64,000 bases of DNA from Vibrio coralliilyticus ATCC BAA-450 (GCF_000176135.1 NZ_ACZN01000020.1:62001-126000); one strand, 5' to 3'. Shown: positions 1 to 8,642, numbered from the stretch's first letter. Numbers and translations: made by a program. Notes: generated by a model from the sequence alone, not told the origin.

Positions 1-34
1 CAGCAAGCGTACCCTGCAGAGGAAGTGAGATATT

Positions 35-667
35 ATGGTTCTAGGTAAACCTCAAACCGATCCAACATTAGAGTGGTTCCTTTCACACTGTCATATTCAT
101 AAGTACCCGTCAAAAAGCACGCTGATCCACGCGGGCGAAAAAGCAGAGACTCTTTACTACATTGTTAAAGGTTCTGTTGCAGTACTTATCAAAGACGAAG
201 AAGGTAAGGAAATGATCCTTTCTTACCTAAACCAAGGTGACTTTATCGGTGAACTTGGTTTATTCGAAGAAGACCAAGAGCGTACGGCATGGGTTCGTGC
301 GAAATCTCCTTGTGAAGTAGCAGAAATTTCATTCAAGAAATTCCGTCAGCTAATCCAAGTTAACCCTGACATCCTAATGCGCCTGTCTGCACAAATGGCA
401 AGCCGTCTACAGGTAACCAGTCAGAAAGTGGGTGACTTGGCATTCCTAGACGTAACAGGCCGCATCGCGCAAACACTGCTTAACCTGGCAAAACAGCCAG
501 ATGCAATGACACACCCAGACGGCATGCAGATCAAGATCACTCGTCAGGAAATCGGTCAGATTGTTGGCTGTTCTCGTGAAACAGTAGGTCGTATCTTGAA
601 GATGCTAGAAGAGCAGAACCTAATTTCTGCCCATGGTAAGACAATCGTTGTTTACGGAACTCGTTAA
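35..667 (+). CDS. crp: cAMP receptor protein (CRP), global transcription regulator
   Basis: Cytoplasmic dimeric activator/repressor that binds cAMP and TGTGA-N6-TCACA operators to control carbon use. The 210-residue protein is full length for the family. An N-terminal cyclic-nucleotide-binding beta-roll covers about residues 15-120, with the phosphate-binding cassette GELGLFEEDQERTAW at about 72-86. A long dimerisation helix follows, then a C-terminal winged helix with the recognition motif GCSRETVGRILK at about 178-189. The start is supported by the purine-rich AGAGGAAGTGAG upstream. It is transcribed alone and ends at a strong terminator. Recognition is certain from near-complete identity to enterobacterial and Vibrio CRP as I know it. 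Confidence 0.98.
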   Translation: MVLGKPQTDPTLEWFLSHCHIHKYPSKSTLIHAGEKAETLYYIVKGSVAVLIKDEEGKEMILSYLNQGDFIGELGLFEEDQERTAWVRAKSPCEVAEISFKKFRQLIQVNPDILMRLSAQMASRLQVTSQKVGDLAFLDVTGRIAQTLLNLAKQPDAMTHPDGMQIKITRQEIGQIVGCSRETVGRILKMLEEQNLISAHGKTIVVYGTR

Positions 668-691
668 TTTCGATTAACCGCTAAAATTTTA

Positions 692-727
692 AAAGCCACC
701 AATGGAAACATTGGTGGCTTTTTTGTT
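692..727 (+). terminator. crp rho-independent terminator
   Basis: An 11-bp stem (AAGCCACCAAT / ATTGGTGGCTT) with a six-base loop is followed by seven T residues, 25 bases after the crp stop codon. Confidence 0.93.
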
Positions 728-749
728 TATATCGGATCCAGGAACCGGA

Positions 750-785
750 AAGGACTTCTCGACTCCATCGGGAGAGAAGCCCGTT
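750..785 (-). terminator. possible hairpin terminator after the DUF1338 gene
   Basis: Arms CTTCTC and GAGAAG flank a short loop just downstream of the leftward DUF1338 stop codon. There is only a weak U-run on the minus strand, so this may be a 3'-end stabilising hairpin rather than an intrinsic terminator. Confidence 0.4.
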
Positions 786-795
786 CTCGTCTATC

Positions 796-1587
796 TTATC
801 CGTTAGTACTTTCGAAAATCTTGTCAGCAGAAGCAGCAACGAATCCTGGGTAAAGTTCACCGTTACTCATTGGGTAACGCTTAGCAAACTCATAGAAGCC
901 ACCAGGAACCATCTCAGTCCCTTCAGTGAAGGTCACTGGTACTTTATCCGCCATGGTAGAAGATTGCTCAAGCAGCACGTCCGGCGAGCCTTTCACTTCA
1001 CCGCCTGATTCATTGATCGTAAAGCCAGCTTCACGTAGGTGGTCATTAACACCTTTCACTTCTTCAAAAGCGTCCAGCTGATTCACGCTAACCGTAAAGT
1101 GGTTAGCACCGTAGCCGTGTGCTGCTAGCCAAGAAGCGTATTCACTCTCTTTTGCCAGCAACTGGTAATCAGCAAAACTCAGATCCCATAAACGCCCACC
1201 AGACAAGAACTCATGACCTTTTAGCTTATCGGTGTCCAATTGCTCAACCAGCTTGGCAACGATGGCCTGAAGCTCTGGAGAACACTCGTTCACTTTTAGC
1301 TCACTGATAAAAACTTTTGGCTGTTTCGGGTCTGGATGCTCAAAGTGCTTCGCCACTAACTTCTTACTTTCGAACTCGTAATCACCGCACGGCTTATAGC
1401 CAGCGTCGATAAACGGTTTGGCCAGTGTCTCAATCCCCAAAGGTGCGACATTAAATGTACGCAGCGCAATGTGGTCATTGATCAATGGCTCATTTTCCTG
1501 AAGCAGATGGTGAACTTTATCAGCAGAGGGACATAAGCGTTGAATATAGTCATTCCATAACGACTGGAATAAAACTTGTGGCGTCAT
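796..1587 (-). CDS. DUF1338 domain protein (2-oxoadipate dioxygenase/decarboxylase-like fold)
   Basis: 263 residues spanning essentially the whole DUF1338 domain. Larger members of this superfamily (HglS) are Fe(II) enzymes converting 2-oxoadipate to D-2-hydroxyglutarate during lysine breakdown. The present short form has no function I can assign with certainty. Visible family features are the N-terminal HIALRTFN segment (possible metal-ligand His), the central HFTV stretch and the C-terminal GGFYEFAKRYP motif. It lies on the same strand 178 bp downstream of astD, so it may be a fourth gene of the arginine succinyltransferase cluster and act on an oxo-acid. That role is inferred from position only. 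Confidence 0.8.
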   Translation of the reverse strand: MTPQVLFQSLWNDYIQRLCPSADKVHHLLQENEPLINDHIALRTFNVAPLGIETLAKPFIDAGYKPCGDYEFESKKLVAKHFEHPDPKQPKVFISELKVNECSPELQAIVAKLVEQLDTDKLKGHEFLSGGRLWDLSFADYQLLAKESEYASWLAAHGYGANHFTVSVNQLDAFEEVKGVNDHLREAGFTINESGGEVKGSPDVLLEQSSTMADKVPVTFTEGTEMVPGGFYEFAKRYPMSNGELYPGFVAASADKIFESTNG

Positions 1588-1765
1588 AACGCCTCCTTGT
1601 TTGGGTTTGTCTACGTTAACGGAGTTATATTTATTGTTTATTTGATTTTATAAATGAGGCTATCTGACCAAATTTGTCCAGAAATCTGATCAGATAGCCT
1701 TCAACCTGTGACGTTTAAAAACCTCCCCAAAAAGAGAGGTGGTAAGGGAAACCCTTAAAATATTT

Positions 1766-3223
1766 TTATAACTCAACACCCGGGCTCAATGTAGCAGGTA
1801 GTAGAGTTTCCCCACCTTCCATTGATGCCATTGGGTATGCGCAGTAATCTGCTGCGTAGTAAGCACTTGGGCGTAGGTTACCCGAAGCACCTGGGCCACC
1901 GAATGGTGCATCACCGCTTGCGCCAGTTAGCTGACGGTTGCGATTGACGATGCCAGCACGAATGTGGTCAACAAAGTAATCCCACTCGCTATCATCGGTT
2001 GAAACCAGACCTGCCGACAAGCCGAAGCGCGTATCGTTTGCCAGTTCAACTGCTTTCTCCAAGCCTTGGTAACGCACCACTTGTAGTAGTGGCCCAAAGT
2101 ACTCTTCATCTGGCAGATCAGCGATTGGCGTCACATCAATGATGCCCGGAGAAACAAATGCCGCTTCACCCGCTTTCGCTTCTAGCAAGCTCACACCGCC
2201 AAGGCTTTGCAAGTTTGTTTGCGCATTAAGAATAAAGTCAGCCGCTGCTTTAGAAATCTGAGGCCCCATAAATGGCGCAGGTTCAGCAAATGGCTGATCA
2301 ACACGAATCTTTTGAGTTGCTTGAACGAGTTTGCTGACCAGCTGGTCGCCTTTCTCACCAACAGGCACGTACAGGCGACGGGCACAAGTACAACGTTGAC
2401 CTGCACTGATGAAAGCAGACTGAATAATGGTATACACAGTTGCATCCAGCTCGCCGTAGTTTTCAGAGATCACCATCGGGTTGTTGCCGCCCATTTCTAG
2501 CGCCAACATTTTACCCGGCTGCCCTGCAAACTGACGGTGCAGGATATGACCAGTGTTTGCACTACCCGTGAACAATACGCCATCAATGCCTTTCGAATCT
2601 GCCAGCGCAACACCGGTTTCCTTCGCGCCCTGAACAAGGTTGATTACGCCTGCTGGTAAGCCCGCTTGCTGCCATAGTTTCATCGCGAACTCGCCGGTGA
2701 GTGGCGTTTGCTCTGAAGGCTTAAACACGACCGTGTTACCAGCAAGCAGTGCCGGAACAATGTGGCCATTTGGCAAATGACCTGGGAAGTTATAAGGGCC
2801 GAATACCGCCATTACACCCAAAGGGCGGTGACGCAGAACAATCTGGTTGCCTGCCGCTTCTCGCGTCGCTTCACCGGTACGGTCATGGTAAGCACGGATA
2901 GAGATCGCAATCTTACCAGCCATAGCTGCTGCTTCAGTGCGCGTTTCCCAGATTGGTTTTCCGGTTTCTTTCGCGATAATTTCAGCGATTTGCTCGCTGT
3001 TCTCTTTTACTTTCTCAGCAAACGCCAGCACCACAGCTTCGCGCTCAGCGTAAGTCAGCTTTTTCCAGCTCAAGAAAGCGTTTCGAGCAGCGCTCACTGC
3101 CGATTCAACCTGCGCAGGTGACGCACTGTCACCCTGCCAGATCACTTCATTGTTGTATGGGCTGATCGAGTTCATCGATTCGCCCTGACCCGCAAGCCAC
3201 TCGCCTGCAATCCAATGTGTCAT
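1766..3223 (-). CDS. astD: N-succinylglutamate 5-semialdehyde dehydrogenase
   Basis: Fourth step of the AST arginine catabolic pathway: oxidises N-succinylglutamate semialdehyde to N-succinylglutamate with NAD+. The 485 residues match the family length. The aldehyde dehydrogenase hallmarks are present: GNTVVFKPSEQTP cofactor segment, catalytic base in LEMGGNNP (Glu243) and nucleophile in GQRCTC (Cys278). It follows astA by only 17 bp, so the two are co-transcribed in the order astC-astA-astD. A cytoplasmic enzyme. Confidence 0.96.
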   Translation of the reverse strand: MTHWIAGEWLAGQGESMNSISPYNNEVIWQGDSASPAQVESAVSAARNAFLSWKKLTYAEREAVVLAFAEKVKENSEQIAEIIAKETGKPIWETRTEAAAMAGKIAISIRAYHDRTGEATREAAGNQIVLRHRPLGVMAVFGPYNFPGHLPNGHIVPALLAGNTVVFKPSEQTPLTGEFAMKLWQQAGLPAGVINLVQGAKETGVALADSKGIDGVLFTGSANTGHILHRQFAGQPGKMLALEMGGNNPMVISENYGELDATVYTIIQSAFISAGQRCTCARRLYVPVGEKGDQLVSKLVQATQKIRVDQPFAEPAPFMGPQISKAAADFILNAQTNLQSLGGVSLLEAKAGEAAFVSPGIIDVTPIADLPDEEYFGPLLQVVRYQGLEKAVELANDTRFGLSAGLVSTDDSEWDYFVDHIRAGIVNRNRQLTGASGDAPFGGPGASGNLRPSAYYAADYCAYPMASMEGGETLLPATLSPGVEL

Positions 3224-3240
3224 GATTCTATTCCTTTCGA

Positions 3241-4260
3241 TTACTGAGCCAGCATGCGAACGTATTCGCCTTCATTCACTTCCAGTGCTTTAGCAACATC
3301 AGGTGCCAGAATCACAGATTCAGAGGCCTGGTCATATGCGGCTTTAGCTGCCACGGCACGGAAGTTTTCAAACGACGTGTTTGAGATAAGGTAATCTTGC
3401 GAACTGGTGTGCTCAGCAATGGTGATTTTCGCGCGGAATGAGTGGCGGACCGACTCAATATTACGCACATCACACTCTACCGACGGGCCGCCATCAAAGA
3501 TGTCGACGTAGTTACGGCAAGTGAAGCCTTCTTTCTCAAGCAAGCGCAATGCAGGCTTGGTATTTTCATGTACCTGACCAATCACCGCCTGAGCTTCTTT
3601 GCTCAGTAAGTTGATATAAATTGGTAGCTTAGGCATTAGGTCGGCGATAAAGCCTTTCTTACCGATACCCGTCAGGTAATCAGCCATAGTGAAATCAATC
3701 GAGAAGAAATGCTCTTGCAGCCATTGCCAGAATGGTGAGTTACCTTCTTCATCTGACACGCCACGCATTTCAGCAAATACCGTTTCTGAGAAACGATGCG
3801 GGTGTTCCGCCATCATCAAGAAACGACACTTCGACATTAGGCGACCATTCAGTCCGCCACGGAAATTCGGGCGCAAGAACAAGGTACAGATTTCACTACA
3901 ACCCGTGTAGTTATTGCCAAATGTAAGCAGCTTAACCACATTATTCACCCCCAATTTTGGCGATGAATGTACAATAGTGCTGATGTGGTAAGAATAAAAT
4001 GGCACATCCCAGCCAATCGAAGCTTCAATACCAGTACAACCAGCGACTTCGCCAGTCTCACTGTCGAAACCGACCATCAGATAACCTTCGTCACCAGGTT
4101 CAGTCACTTCGTTTTTGGCAAAGCTGTACTCAGAATGAGTAATACGATTGGTCAACAGTTCTTCGTTAACCGGAAGAGATGTGAATCCGTGACCCGATTC
4201 AACCGCACAGGTGTGCAGCGCATCGTAGTCCGACATTGCTATAGGGCGAACAACCAGCAT
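3241..4260 (-). CDS. astA: arginine N-succinyltransferase
   Basis: First step of the AST pathway: transfers succinyl from succinyl-CoA to the alpha-amino group of L-arginine. The 339 residues are full length. An in-frame upstream extension exists (to 4302), but the start at MLVVRPIAMSDYDAL is preferred because GGAGGGAG lies just upstream and family members begin with this segment. AstA is a GNAT-fold cytoplasmic enzyme. It sits between astC (229-bp gap holding a hairpin) and astD (17-bp gap). Confidence 0.96.
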   Translation of the reverse strand: MLVVRPIAMSDYDALHTCAVESGHGFTSLPVNEELLTNRITHSEYSFAKNEVTEPGDEGYLMVGFDSETGEVAGCTGIEASIGWDVPFYSYHISTIVHSSPKLGVNNVVKLLTFGNNYTGCSEICTLFLRPNFRGGLNGRLMSKCRFLMMAEHPHRFSETVFAEMRGVSDEEGNSPFWQWLQEHFFSIDFTMADYLTGIGKKGFIADLMPKLPIYINLLSKEAQAVIGQVHENTKPALRLLEKEGFTCRNYVDIFDGGPSVECDVRNIESVRHSFRAKITIAEHTSSQDYLISNTSFENFRAVAAKAAYDQASESVILAPDVAKALEVNEGEYVRMLAQ

Positions 4261-4442
4261 CGATACTCCCTCCAGATGCAGGATACCAATGCTATCGGTC
4301 ATCTATTCGTTGTTGCTGGCTAAAATCGCTAATCACTACGTTGTAGCTTTTGAAGTTAGGCCCGCTCGCTTGCTGTAAGCTACGCCTTGTTCTAAGCAAT
4401 TTTTCCTGCGCAACTATCCAAACACATGACCGATAGCACTGG

Positions 4443-4480
4443 TATTGGGAGAACTGTTGCAATACAGCTCTCCCAGTTTG
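4443..4480 (-). terminator. intercistronic hairpin between astC and astA
   Basis: The arms GGGAGAGCTGT and ACAGTTCTCCC (minus strand) form an 11-bp imperfect stem ten bases after the astC stop codon. The U-run is weak, so it may attenuate or process the mRNA between astC and the downstream ast genes rather than end transcription fully. Confidence 0.5.
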
Positions 4481-4488
4481 TTTATTTA

Positions 4489-5703
4489 TTATTTAACTAG
4501 AGTGGCTAGTGCTTTATCTAGTTTTGCTAATCCTTCTGCGATTTCTTCTTTGGTGATAACCAGTGAAGGCGTAAAGCGAACTACATTCGCGCCTGCCACT
4601 AACACCATCAGACCTTCTTTACCTGCTGCAACCAGTACGTCACGCGCACGGCCTTGCCACTCATCGTTAAGCGCAGCGCCTAAAAGAAGGCCTTTGCCGC
4701 GAACTTCCGCGAACATGTTGTACTTATCATTAAGTTTAGCTAAACCGTCACGGAACAGAGCTTCGCGCTCTGCAACGCCAGCCAGAGTTTCTGGTGCGCT
4801 TACAATGTCGACGACCGCTTCTGCAACTGCACACGCAAGTGGGTTACCACCGTACGTTGAACCATGAGTGCCCACTTTCAGGTGCTTAGACAGTTCAGTT
4901 GTAGTTAGCATTGCACCGATAGGGAAACCGCCACCGAGCGATTTTGCGGTGCTTAGGATATCTGGTGTGACACCCAGACCTTGATAAGCGTAGAAGTGCC
5001 CCGTACGGCCGTTACCTGTCTGAACTTCATCAAAGATAAGCAGTGCATTGTGCTTGTCACACAGTTCACGAACGGTTTGAACAAACTCATCTGTTGGAGA
5101 GATGATACCGCCTTCACCCTGAAGAGGTTCCATCATGATGGCACAAGTACGGTCAGAGATGTGTGCACGTAGCGCTTCCACATCATTGTACGGCAGGTGA
5201 GTGACATCACCAGGTTTAGGACCAAAACCATCAGAGTAAGCCGCTTGGCCACCAACCGTTACCGTAAAGAAAGTACGACCGTGGAAGCCTTGTTTGAAAG
5301 CGATGATTTCAGATTTCTCAGGGCCAAACTGGTCAGCTGCGTAACGACGCGCCAGTTTCAGAGCTGCTTCGTTTGCTTCTGCACCTGAGTTAGCGAAGAA
5401 CACTTTTTCTGCAAAGCTCACGTCTGTCAGCTTCTTCGCTAGGCGAAGTGCAGGTTCGTTTGTCATGACATTACTTAGATGCCATAGTTTTTGGCCTTGC
5501 TCCGTCAGAGCATTAACCATTGCAGGGTGACAATGACCCAGACAGCTCACGGCGATACCACCAGCAAAGTCGATATACTCTTTGCCTTCCTGATCCCAAA
5601 CACGAGCGCCTTCGCCCTTGACTGGAACCATTTCCATTGGGTTATAACAAGGTACCATCACCTCATCAAACAAACCGCGTTCTACTTTATTTTCGACTGT
5701 CAT
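4489..5703 (-). CDS. astC: acetylornithine/succinylornithine aminotransferase (AstC/ArgD)
   Basis: A class-III PLP aminotransferase of 404 residues. It acts on N-succinylornithine in arginine catabolism, and in many vibrios the same enzyme also serves as acetylornithine aminotransferase (ArgD) in synthesis. The PLP Lys is Lys254 in STAKSLGGG. The FDEVQTGNGRTG motif and the phosphate-binding GSTYGGNPLA stretch are intact. It is the first gene of the leftward ast cluster, with a 391-bp upstream region carrying a candidate ARG box. Sequence alone cannot decide astC versus argD; the neighbours astA and astD favour the catabolic name. Confidence 0.93.
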   Translation of the reverse strand: MTVENKVERGLFDEVMVPCYNPMEMVPVKGEGARVWDQEGKEYIDFAGGIAVSCLGHCHPAMVNALTEQGQKLWHLSNVMTNEPALRLAKKLTDVSFAEKVFFANSGAEANEAALKLARRYAADQFGPEKSEIIAFKQGFHGRTFFTVTVGGQAAYSDGFGPKPGDVTHLPYNDVEALRAHISDRTCAIMMEPLQGEGGIISPTDEFVQTVRELCDKHNALLIFDEVQTGNGRTGHFYAYQGLGVTPDILSTAKSLGGGFPIGAMLTTTELSKHLKVGTHGSTYGGNPLACAVAEAVVDIVSAPETLAGVAEREALFRDGLAKLNDKYNMFAEVRGKGLLLGAALNDEWQGRARDVLVAAGKEGLMVLVAGANVVRFTPSLVITKEEIAEGLAKLDKALATLVK

Positions 5704-6094
5704 TGCACATTCCCTCTCGATACCGCATGCCAGGTAATTTTTGCATCCTTGCTTTCATTAAACGAAAGCACATATTGTTTTGCATTTAAGCAATTGCGGC
5801 ATTGTATTTACATTTAATTAACCATTTCAATAGTGAATTATTCTTTTTACTTCACTGCTGAAAGTCTGTTCTGCATTAGCTTTGAGTATTTATGCATTAA
5901 GCCACTGCTTTTATGAAGCAATATATTCTTATAACAAAGATAAGCTGTAGTTAAGCATAGTAATAACAAGGGCGGAGAGTTAGGCAGGACAACGCCTGCG
6001 AATAGTTTTTCACATAATATCCGCACGCAAGAATATGAAAGAAATGTTAAAAAAAGTGATCCCAGTCAGGATTTATTGAGGTAATAAAAGAGGG
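5704..6094 (-). other. astC upstream regulatory region
   Basis: 391 bp without a gene, AT-rich, between the pabA stop and the astC start, both leftward. It should contain the ast promoter. Apart from the ARG-like box at 5881-5898, I see no convincing sigma-54 element: a TGGCAT on the minus strand near 5725 lacks a TTGC partner at the right spacing. Confidence 0.5.
5881..5898. promoter_or_regulatory. candidate ArgR operator (ARG box) upstream of astC
   Basis: The minus-strand reading AATGCATAAATACTCAAA matches the 18-bp ARG box consensus WNTGAATWWWWATTCANW at 16 positions. It lies about 180 bp upstream of the astC start. In E. coli ArgR activates ast expression, so an ARG box is expected here. 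No second box at the usual 2-3 bp spacing is clear. Confidence 0.35.
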
Positions 6095-6673
6095 TTAGCG
6101 ACGTAAAAAGTTGGCAAGTAGATCATGCCCTTGCTCAGTTTTGATCGATTCTGGGTGAAATTGCACCGCATCAATAGGCAAGGTTTTGTGCTGATAGCCC
6201 ATGATTTCATCCATCGAGCCATCTTCGAGCTCCGTCCAAGCGGTGAGCTCAAAACACTCTGGTAACGTGCCGTTTTGAACCACCAGTGAATGATAGCGCG
6301 TTACTGTGAGAGGGTTATTCAAGCCTGCAAAGACGCTGCGGCCACTGTGTCGAATTGGGGATGTTTTCCCGTGCATCACCTGACGAGCACGCACCACTTC
6401 ACCGCCAAATACCTGAGCAATCGCCTGATGGCCTAAGCACACACCAAGTATCGGCAGTTTACCTGCAAAGTGTTCAATCACCTCTAGAGTGACCCCTGCT
6501 TCATTAGGTGTACACGGCCCCGGAGAGATCACCAGATGGCTAGGTTTCATCGCTTCAATCGCCGCAATGTCTGTTTCATCGTTACGCACGACTTTTACCT
6601 CTGCACCCAACTCGCAAAAGTATTGGTACAGGTTGTAAGTAAAAGAGTCGTAGTTATCGATGATTAACAGCAT
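6095..6673 (-). CDS. pabA: aminodeoxychorismate/anthranilate synthase component II (glutamine amidotransferase)
   Basis: Supplies ammonia from glutamine to PabB, making 4-amino-4-deoxychorismate for folate. It may also serve TrpE-type partners. The 192 residues carry a class-I amidotransferase triad: Cys79 in GVCLGHQ, with His and Glu in QFHPES near the C-terminus. The start at MLLIIDNYDSF is chosen because every family member begins there; an upstream in-frame extension to 6730 lacks family sequence. Monocistronic, leftward, upstream of astC. Confidence 0.95.
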   Translation of the reverse strand: MLLIIDNYDSFTYNLYQYFCELGAEVKVVRNDETDIAAIEAMKPSHLVISPGPCTPNEAGVTLEVIEHFAGKLPILGVCLGHQAIAQVFGGEVVRARQVMHGKTSPIRHSGRSVFAGLNNPLTVTRYHSLVVQNGTLPECFELTAWTELEDGSMDEIMGYQHKTLPIDAVQFHPESIKTEQGHDLLANFLRR

Positions 6674-6763
6674 GGGTCTGGATTGGTGTTGATAAAATTG
6701 CTTGTCAGGGGCGGTATTGTGCAATACCAAGACGGAAAGGCAAGCAATAACTCCGCAAACGAT

Positions 6764-6796
6764 AAAAATAACGCCAGCATAAGCTGGCGTTATGGG
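6764..6796 (-). terminator. terminator at the end of the small secreted protein cluster
   Basis: A perfect 11-bp stem (ATAACGCCAGC / GCTGGCGTTAT) with an ATAA loop. On the minus strand it is followed by a U-run, and it lies directly after the stop of the last gene in the leftward array. Confidence 0.88.
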
Positions 6797-6812
6797 TTTA
6801 CAGTCATATGGG

Positions 6813-7140
6813 CTAGCGCTCTATTTTAATGTAAGCAGCGTTCTTACAATCATCCCCAGCATAGTTATGAACCGTTACTTTGGCGCCCATAGAAAATGCG
6901 GTCAGCGCAGGCGAATAGGCACGCCTGTGCACTTCGGAAGAGGTAGTTGCATTACGTGGAAATAGTCTTGTGGTACTTCCACATACACCTGTACCACCTT
7001 TCACTGATACTGCAAAACTATCGGTATTGCTGCTTGTATTGGCAATAGATTTATAGTTGAACCTTCGGCAATAAAAGCACCTGATGCCAAAGCAAAGTTA
7101 GACGATGAAACAAGGGCTAAGAATGTGATTCCGCGTATTA
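6813..7140 (-). pseudogene. frameshifted small secreted protein (DUF5992-like)
   Basis: Starts with a clean Sec signal peptide (MIIRGITFLALVSSSNFALA). The frame runs into a stop after about 45 residues, while a second frame continues as SIANTSSNTDSF, then GGTGVCGSTT and C-terminal CKNAAYIKIER to a stop at 6813. Both halves join smoothly if one A is added to the three-A run at 7050-7052 (minus strand). The joined product would be about 109 residues and resembles small Vibrio secreted proteins I recall as DUF5992. It lies 3 bp after the preceding gene, as last member of the array. The shift may be a real inactivation, slippage in a homopolymer, or a sequencing error. Confidence 0.7.
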
Positions 7141-7143
7141 TCA

Positions 7144-7485
7144 TTACTCTCCCAAGATTCCAACATAATTAGGACCAGGAGCACTTCCATAATGAGGCAG
7201 ATTGCTACAAGTATATTGATCAGTGTTGTAGTAAGTCGCTATAGTTTTTCCTGTTGATTGCGCAGTCAGTAATACGCTGAGCATGCCTTGGCATGCTTCA
7301 GGGCTGACTCCTTTCCAGTGCTTTTCAATATTACACATCACGGTGTATGTACCCCTATATGAGGTCGCTACGTTAATATCACCATTAGCATACTGCAGAA
7401 TATGCTTGATGGTGCCATGGCAACTAATAGCAGCCATTGAGGGCGTACTAAATAGAATTGCTGCCAGTAGGAGTATTTTTTTCAT
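7144..7485 (-). CDS. small secreted protein, SubB-like array member 5
   Basis: 113 residues: an 18-residue signal peptide ending SMA, then a mature domain of about 95 residues with four cysteines. It shows the array pattern: an early G-x-I-x-x-I strand (CHGTIKHIL), a middle Cys, a helix segment ACQGMLSVLLTAQSTGK followed by an alternating strand, and a late Cys. The helix-strand order W..CQ.MLSVLLTA...GKTI resembles the B subunit of subtilase-type AB5 toxins, by recollection and not by a search. 24 bp separate it from the upstream gene. Periplasmic or secreted; function unknown. Confidence 0.8.
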   Translation of the reverse strand: MKKILLLAAILFSTPSMAAISCHGTIKHILQYANGDINVATSYRGTYTVMCNIEKHWKGVSPEACQGMLSVLLTAQSTGKTIATYYNTDQYTCSNLPHYGSAPGPNYVGILGE

Positions 7486-7509
7486 CAGTGTTTCCTGTCT
7501 TGTAAGTGA

Positions 7510-7851
7510 TTATCTCAGTGGCCCACGGCAATATTGGACCTGTACGGTGTTCGTCCCACAGCCACTTTCAACAACACAAGCCACCGCCTTATTTTCCTTT
7601 GACATATGCATCAACCATGAATACATGGCATAGAAATGTGGCGCATTCATATCAAAACTAAAATAACGTGGTGTTTTTCCTGCACACGTACCATGAGTAC
7701 CGTTTCCATTGATTAAAAACGTTCCTTGGGTTCCTAAATGAACATATTGAGGAACCCCCATGGCAATCCAGTCTCCATTTTTACTGGCATTAGTAGCTAA
7801 CACTTGGAATGAAAAGAGAAAGAGTGAAGTTAAAATTAGAAGTCGTTTCAT
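7510..7851 (-). CDS. small secreted protein, SubB-like array member 4 (divergent)
   Basis: 113 residues from the start MKRLLILTSLF. The start was chosen over a longer in-frame extension because it begins a proper signal peptide (cleavage after VLA) and has AGGA upstream. The mature part has cysteines in HGTCAG, VACVVESGC and QYCRGPLR. A helix-like segment FYAMYSWLMHMSKENKAVA replaces the LLAA helix of the siblings. It is the most divergent array member, placed by size, signal peptide and position (13 bp after member 3). Function unknown. Confidence 0.78.
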   Translation of the reverse strand: MKRLLILTSLFLFSFQVLATNASKNGDWIAMGVPQYVHLGTQGTFLINGNGTHGTCAGKTPRYFSFDMNAPHFYAMYSWLMHMSKENKAVACVVESGCGTNTVQVQYCRGPLR

Positions 7852-7864
7852 TTTGCATTGTGTC

Positions 7865-8236
7865 CTACTGGAGTAATGGCGGGTTACCAAGGGTGATGTA
7901 TCTTGCTTTACAGTGACCAGAGCCAGAGTATTTAACAGAATCGTCAAAAGAGACCGACACCTCTTTACCTGCCATAAACGCACCTAAAATCATTGAATAA
8001 GCAGAACTGTCGGTCGCCGCAAATAACACCGTATTGCTAGGGGTCCATATACTACATGTCCCTGCCTTATCTACACCTTTTAACGTAAACCAAAACGCTG
8101 GCGGTCTCCAAGAGGAGATCACATCGCCATCATGGGTGCGTATATATTCAATTTCTCCTTTTACAAACCCTTTCTCTGCACTGGCTGGTATGGAGACAAA
8201 CAATAAAGGAAGTAGGATCAGAATTAATTTTTTCAT
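7865..8236 (-). CDS. small secreted protein, SubB-like array member 3
   Basis: 123 residues from MKKLILILL (AGGA upstream), with a signal peptide ending ASA. The mature domain shows the array signature clearly: VKGEIEYIRTHDG first strand, TCSIW, helix SAYSMILGAFMAGKEV, strand SVSFDDS, then GHCKARYITL at the C-terminus. The two mature cysteines probably pair. The similarity to array members 1 and 6 in the helix-DDS-GxCKxxY region is plain by eye. 17 bp after member 2. No enzymatic motif seen. Confidence 0.82.
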   Translation of the reverse strand: MKKLILILLPLLFVSIPASAEKGFVKGEIEYIRTHDGDVISSWRPPAFWFTLKGVDKAGTCSIWTPSNTVLFAATDSSAYSMILGAFMAGKEVSVSFDDSVKYSGSGHCKARYITLGNPPLLQ

Positions 8237-8253
8237 ATAAAGTCCTGGTGAGC

Positions 8254-8628
8254 TCATAAAGTGAAATGGCGAATTAAGGGCGCTCGGTGTGTCCCTGATG
8301 CTTCACAAACGTCCCAGTAACTTATTGTCACAGGTATTTTCGCAACTCGCGCGGCAAGTGCAACACTCAAAACATGGTCAAACAAAGGGTTGCGAGAGTC
8401 GATAATAAATCGATTAGAGTGCACTGCACATGATGGTTTTTCAGACATGTCAGTCGGAATGTTAATTAATAGCTCAGTATAAGACACGCTTGATGGAGAA
8501 GTACTAGACTGCGGGTACACGACAATACTCGATATTTCTGTTTTAATGTTATAAATAGACGCGGCATAAGCACTACTACAACCAATAAGTGCAAAGCAGA
8601 ACCAGTATAATTTATAGCGTATTTTCAT
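8254..8628 (-). CDS. small secreted or lipid-anchored protein, SubB-like array member 2
   Basis: 124 residues from MKIRYKLYW (AAGG upstream). The N-terminus can be read as a signal peptide (cleavage after AYA) or as a lipobox LIGC, so the protein may be a lipoprotein. The mature part has an early strand ISSIVVYP, the Cys in KPSCAVHS, helix HVLSVALAARVAKIPV, then SYWDVCEASGTHRAP. Gap of 14 bp to member 1, so it is co-transcribed. Same loose family as its neighbours; function unknown. Confidence 0.8.
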   Translation of the reverse strand: MKIRYKLYWFCFALIGCSSAYAASIYNIKTEISSIVVYPQSSTSPSSVSYTELLINIPTDMSEKPSCAVHSNRFIIDSRNPLFDHVLSVALAARVAKIPVTISYWDVCEASGTHRAPLIRHFTL

Positions 8629-8642
8629 TTTATTTACCTTAA

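Noticed and set aside
5715..5745. Sigma-54 promoter for astC
   Set aside because: A TGGCAT occurs on the minus strand, but the -12 TTGC element at the fixed spacing is absent.
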